A stretch of DNA of 64,000 bases from assembly GCF_025147325.1 (NCBI RefSeq), contig NZ_CP102262.1, positions 2,294,001-2,358,000 on the forward strand. Direction: 5' to 3'. Under the pieces are notes generated by a model that ran no database searches, had not been told where the DNA came from, and was given only the letters and a program-made list of their open reading frames with translations. The translations under genes and the position numbers were made by a program. This document shows, piece by piece, positions 62,269 through 64,000 of this stretch. Each line of letters begins with the position of its first letter. Within the stretch, counting starts at the first letter, position 1. Source of the DNA: Bacteroides stercoris ATCC 43183 (lineage in GTDB: Bacteria > Bacteroidota > Bacteroidia > Bacteroidales > Bacteroidaceae).

Positions 62269-64000
62269 ATGAAACACAAGTCGATTTTCTTTTCACTTAG
62301 CCTGATATTTAGTTCGTTTTGTCTTTCGGCGCAGGAATTGCCGAAAGAAGTGGCCTGGCAAGAGATAGAGGGAGTTAATGTACCGATTCCGCCTCATACG
62401 CATCCCCGTTTGTATGTTCGCTCATCCGATTTACCCGCGTTGAAGGAACGTCTGAAAACTCCTCAGGCACAGCAGACACTCTCTCTTATGAAAGAGCTGA
62501 GCAAAGACCGCACTCCGGCGGAAGAAGCTGCCGTTACAAACCGCGGTTTCCGCTATTATTACGAGATGCGCGGCGTTACATCGCGGGTGCAGTTGCAAGC
62601 CCTTGACTATCTGTTGGAAGGTGACAAACGTTTGGCACGCAAGGCCATTACAGCCATGCTCGATACGTTGCAGCGTGCCTCTTTCGGCACTCGTTCCGAC
62701 TTGTCGCGGGCCAGCGGAGCCATGCTGATAACGGGGGCTATGGTATATGACTGGTGCTACGACCAGATGAAGAGTTCCGAGAAGCAGGCTTATATCAAAG
62801 AATTTATCCGTCTGGCAAAGAGTATGGAATGCGGTTATCCGCCACGCAATAACCAACCCATAGCGGGGCATCCGTCGGAGTGGATGATTATGCGCGATAT
62901 GCTGTCGGCAGGCATTGCCATTTATGATGAATATCCCGATATGTACAATCATGTCATTACCATGCTCTATCGTGATTATATCCCGGCACGCAACTATTTT
63001 TACGAAGGGCAGAACTATCACCAGGGCACGAATTATGTACATGTCCGCTTTGCCTGTGACCTCTTTCCTTTATGGATTCTGGATAAGATGGGAGCCGGTA
63101 GCATTTACAGCTCTTCGGCGAGGTTCGTACTCTACGACATTATCTACCGCCGGCGTCCCGACGGAGTGTTGATGCCTGCAGGTGATGATTATCCGCAAAA
63201 TCGTCCTGCATTGCTTACTATGCCGACGCCTATGTTTTTGGCTTCCAGTTATTATAAAGATGAATATCTGGCTTATGAGTTCGAGCGTAATCCCCGGTTG
63301 GACAAGTCGGGCAACGAGTCCATGAACCATTGTTTGATATACGAACTGTTGTGGCGTGACTACACCCTGAAAGGCAAGGCCCCCGACGACCTTCCTTTGA
63401 CACGTTATTCCGGTACTCCCTATGGCTGGATGATTGCCCGTACCGGTTGGGATGCCAACTGCGTGATTGCCGAGATGAAAATTAATGAGCAATTTGTGGG
63501 TAACCACCAGCACATGGACGGCGGCAGTTTCCAGATTTACCACAAAGGGCCTTTGGCTATCGATGCCGGTGCTTATAGCGGTAGTTCGGGCGGTTATAAC
63601 AGTCCCAACAACAAAAATTACTTCAAACGCACCATTGCCCATAATTCATTGCTGGTGTACGATCCTGACGAAAAGTTCGGCTGTTGGAACTATGGCGGGG
63701 GTGGAAAGACACGGTTTGCAACCAATGACGGCGGGCAGCGTATGTGCGGCGAAGGTTGGAAAACCTGCAATTCGCTCGACAGCCTTTTGTCCGAGGAATA
63801 TACGGTAGGTAAAGTGTTGGCTCATGGATTTGGTCCTGACGCGCAGGCTCCCGATTATTCTTATTTGAAGGGGGATATAACACAAGCCTATACCCGGAAA
63901 GTGAAAGAGGCGAAACGTTCTTTTGTATTCCTTAACCTGAAGTCCGAAACAGTGCCTGCCGCACTTATTGTATATGATAAAGTATCGGCTTCCAGTCCCG
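62269..64000 (+). CDS. Heparinase II/III family lyase (PL21-like), partial at the window edge
   Basis: 577 codons are visible with no stop; the family's usual length is about 750-770, so about 190 residues are missing. A signal peptide (KHKSIFFSLSLIFSSFCLSAQ) implies periplasmic or outer-membrane location. Catalytic residues of Pedobacter heparinase II have counterparts: His201 and Glu204 in GHPSEW (same spacing as H202/E205), Tyr250 in QNYHQG and His413/His415 in GNHQHMDGG. It should split heparin or heparan sulfate by elimination. No sulfatase or SusC/D gene is visible yet. Confidence 0.88.
   Translation, partial: MKHKSIFFSLSLIFSSFCLSAQELPKEVAWQEIEGVNVPIPPHTHPRLYVRSSDLPALKERLKTPQAQQTLSLMKELSKDRTPAEEAAVTNRGFRYYYEMRGVTSRVQLQALDYLLEGDKRLARKAITAMLDTLQRASFGTRSDLSRASGAMLITGAMVYDWCYDQMKSSEKQAYIKEFIRLAKSMECGYPPRNNQPIAGHPSEWMIMRDMLSAGIAIYDEYPDMYNHVITMLYRDYIPARNYFYEGQNYHQGTNYVHVRFACDLFPLWILDKMGAGSIYSSSARFVLYDIIYRRRPDGVLMPAGDDYPQNRPALLTMPTPMFLASSYYKDEYLAYEFERNPRLDKSGNESMNHCLIYELLWRDYTLKGKAPDDLPLTRYSGTPYGWMIARTGWDANCVIAEMKINEQFVGNHQHMDGGSFQIYHKGPLAIDAGAYSGSSGGYNSPNNKNYFKRTIAHNSLLVYDPDEKFGCWNYGGGGKTRFATNDGGQRMCGEGWKTCNSLDSLLSEEYTVGKVLAHGFGPDAQAPDYSYLKGDITQAYTRKVKEAKRSFVFLNLKSETVPAALIVYDKVSASSP

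Overview
The window is ordinary chromosome from a Bacteroides-type bacterium (Bacteroidota). The grounds are: promoters of the TTTG-N19/20-TAnnTTTG type in front of many genes (for example 6538-6569, 31509-31539 and 39434-39464), few Shine-Dalgarno sequences, many lipoproteins and outer-membrane barrels, Mfa/Fim-type fimbrillins, DUF4374/DUF4468/DUF3575/DUF5119 proteins, a Rho with an Asn/Gln-rich insertion, and an ISAon1/ISL3-like insertion sequence. The species cannot be fixed from sequence alone.

Layout. 1-9.3 kb: housekeeping (ffh, rho, a flavodoxin-ferredoxin protein, tilS, a feoA-feoB fusion with its small Cys-rich partner). 9.3-12.4 kb: tRNA-Cys, then a dead IS (here IS-B) that has been split by a second, intact IS (IS-A, 1464 bp, 8-bp target duplication). 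12.4-17.7 kb: an asparagine/aspartate module (porin, ansB and dcuB on one strand, aspA on the other). 17.9-31.5 kb: a TlpA-like protein and a nine-gene minus-strand fimbrillin/surface operon with one strong promoter at its head. 31.7-39.4 kb: small accessory genes, ldhA, a FadL-like and a DcaP-like outer-membrane protein. 39.4-41.4 kb: a queuosine operon (yhhQ-queC-queF) behind a candidate preQ1-I riboswitch. 41.6-46.5 kb: a three-gene TonB receptor/DUF4374 lipoprotein/PepSY set like the xenosiderophore system XusABC. 46.8-52.3 kb: PfkB kinase, ferritin-like protein, two tandem AraC regulators, an acetyltransferase and small unknown genes. 52.4-54.7 kb: a MITE-like element, a second nearly identical IS-A, and tRNA-Asp. 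55-62.1 kb: purU, hisH-hisA-hisF-hisIE, an FtsE-like ATPase, lysC and lysA. 62.3 kb to the end: a PL21-like heparinase II, cut by the window edge.

The most unusual signal is not a gene. Three intergenic regions (25803-25940, 36323-36416, 46616-46764), and a looser fourth (4901-5051), hold tandem arrays of short palindromes. In the first three the repeat period is 22 bp, yet each array is built on a different half-site word: TTGGTA/GTACCA, GGAGAAA plus GGAAC, and G(G/A)AAC/GTT(T/C)C. In the third array the two halves of a unit co-vary, which points to selection or a copying process acting on the palindrome rather than on its sequence. The second notable point is that both IS types carry the same TTTTTTAAAAG sequence at their orfA/orfB junction, with orfB in the +1 frame, suggesting a conserved recoding site.
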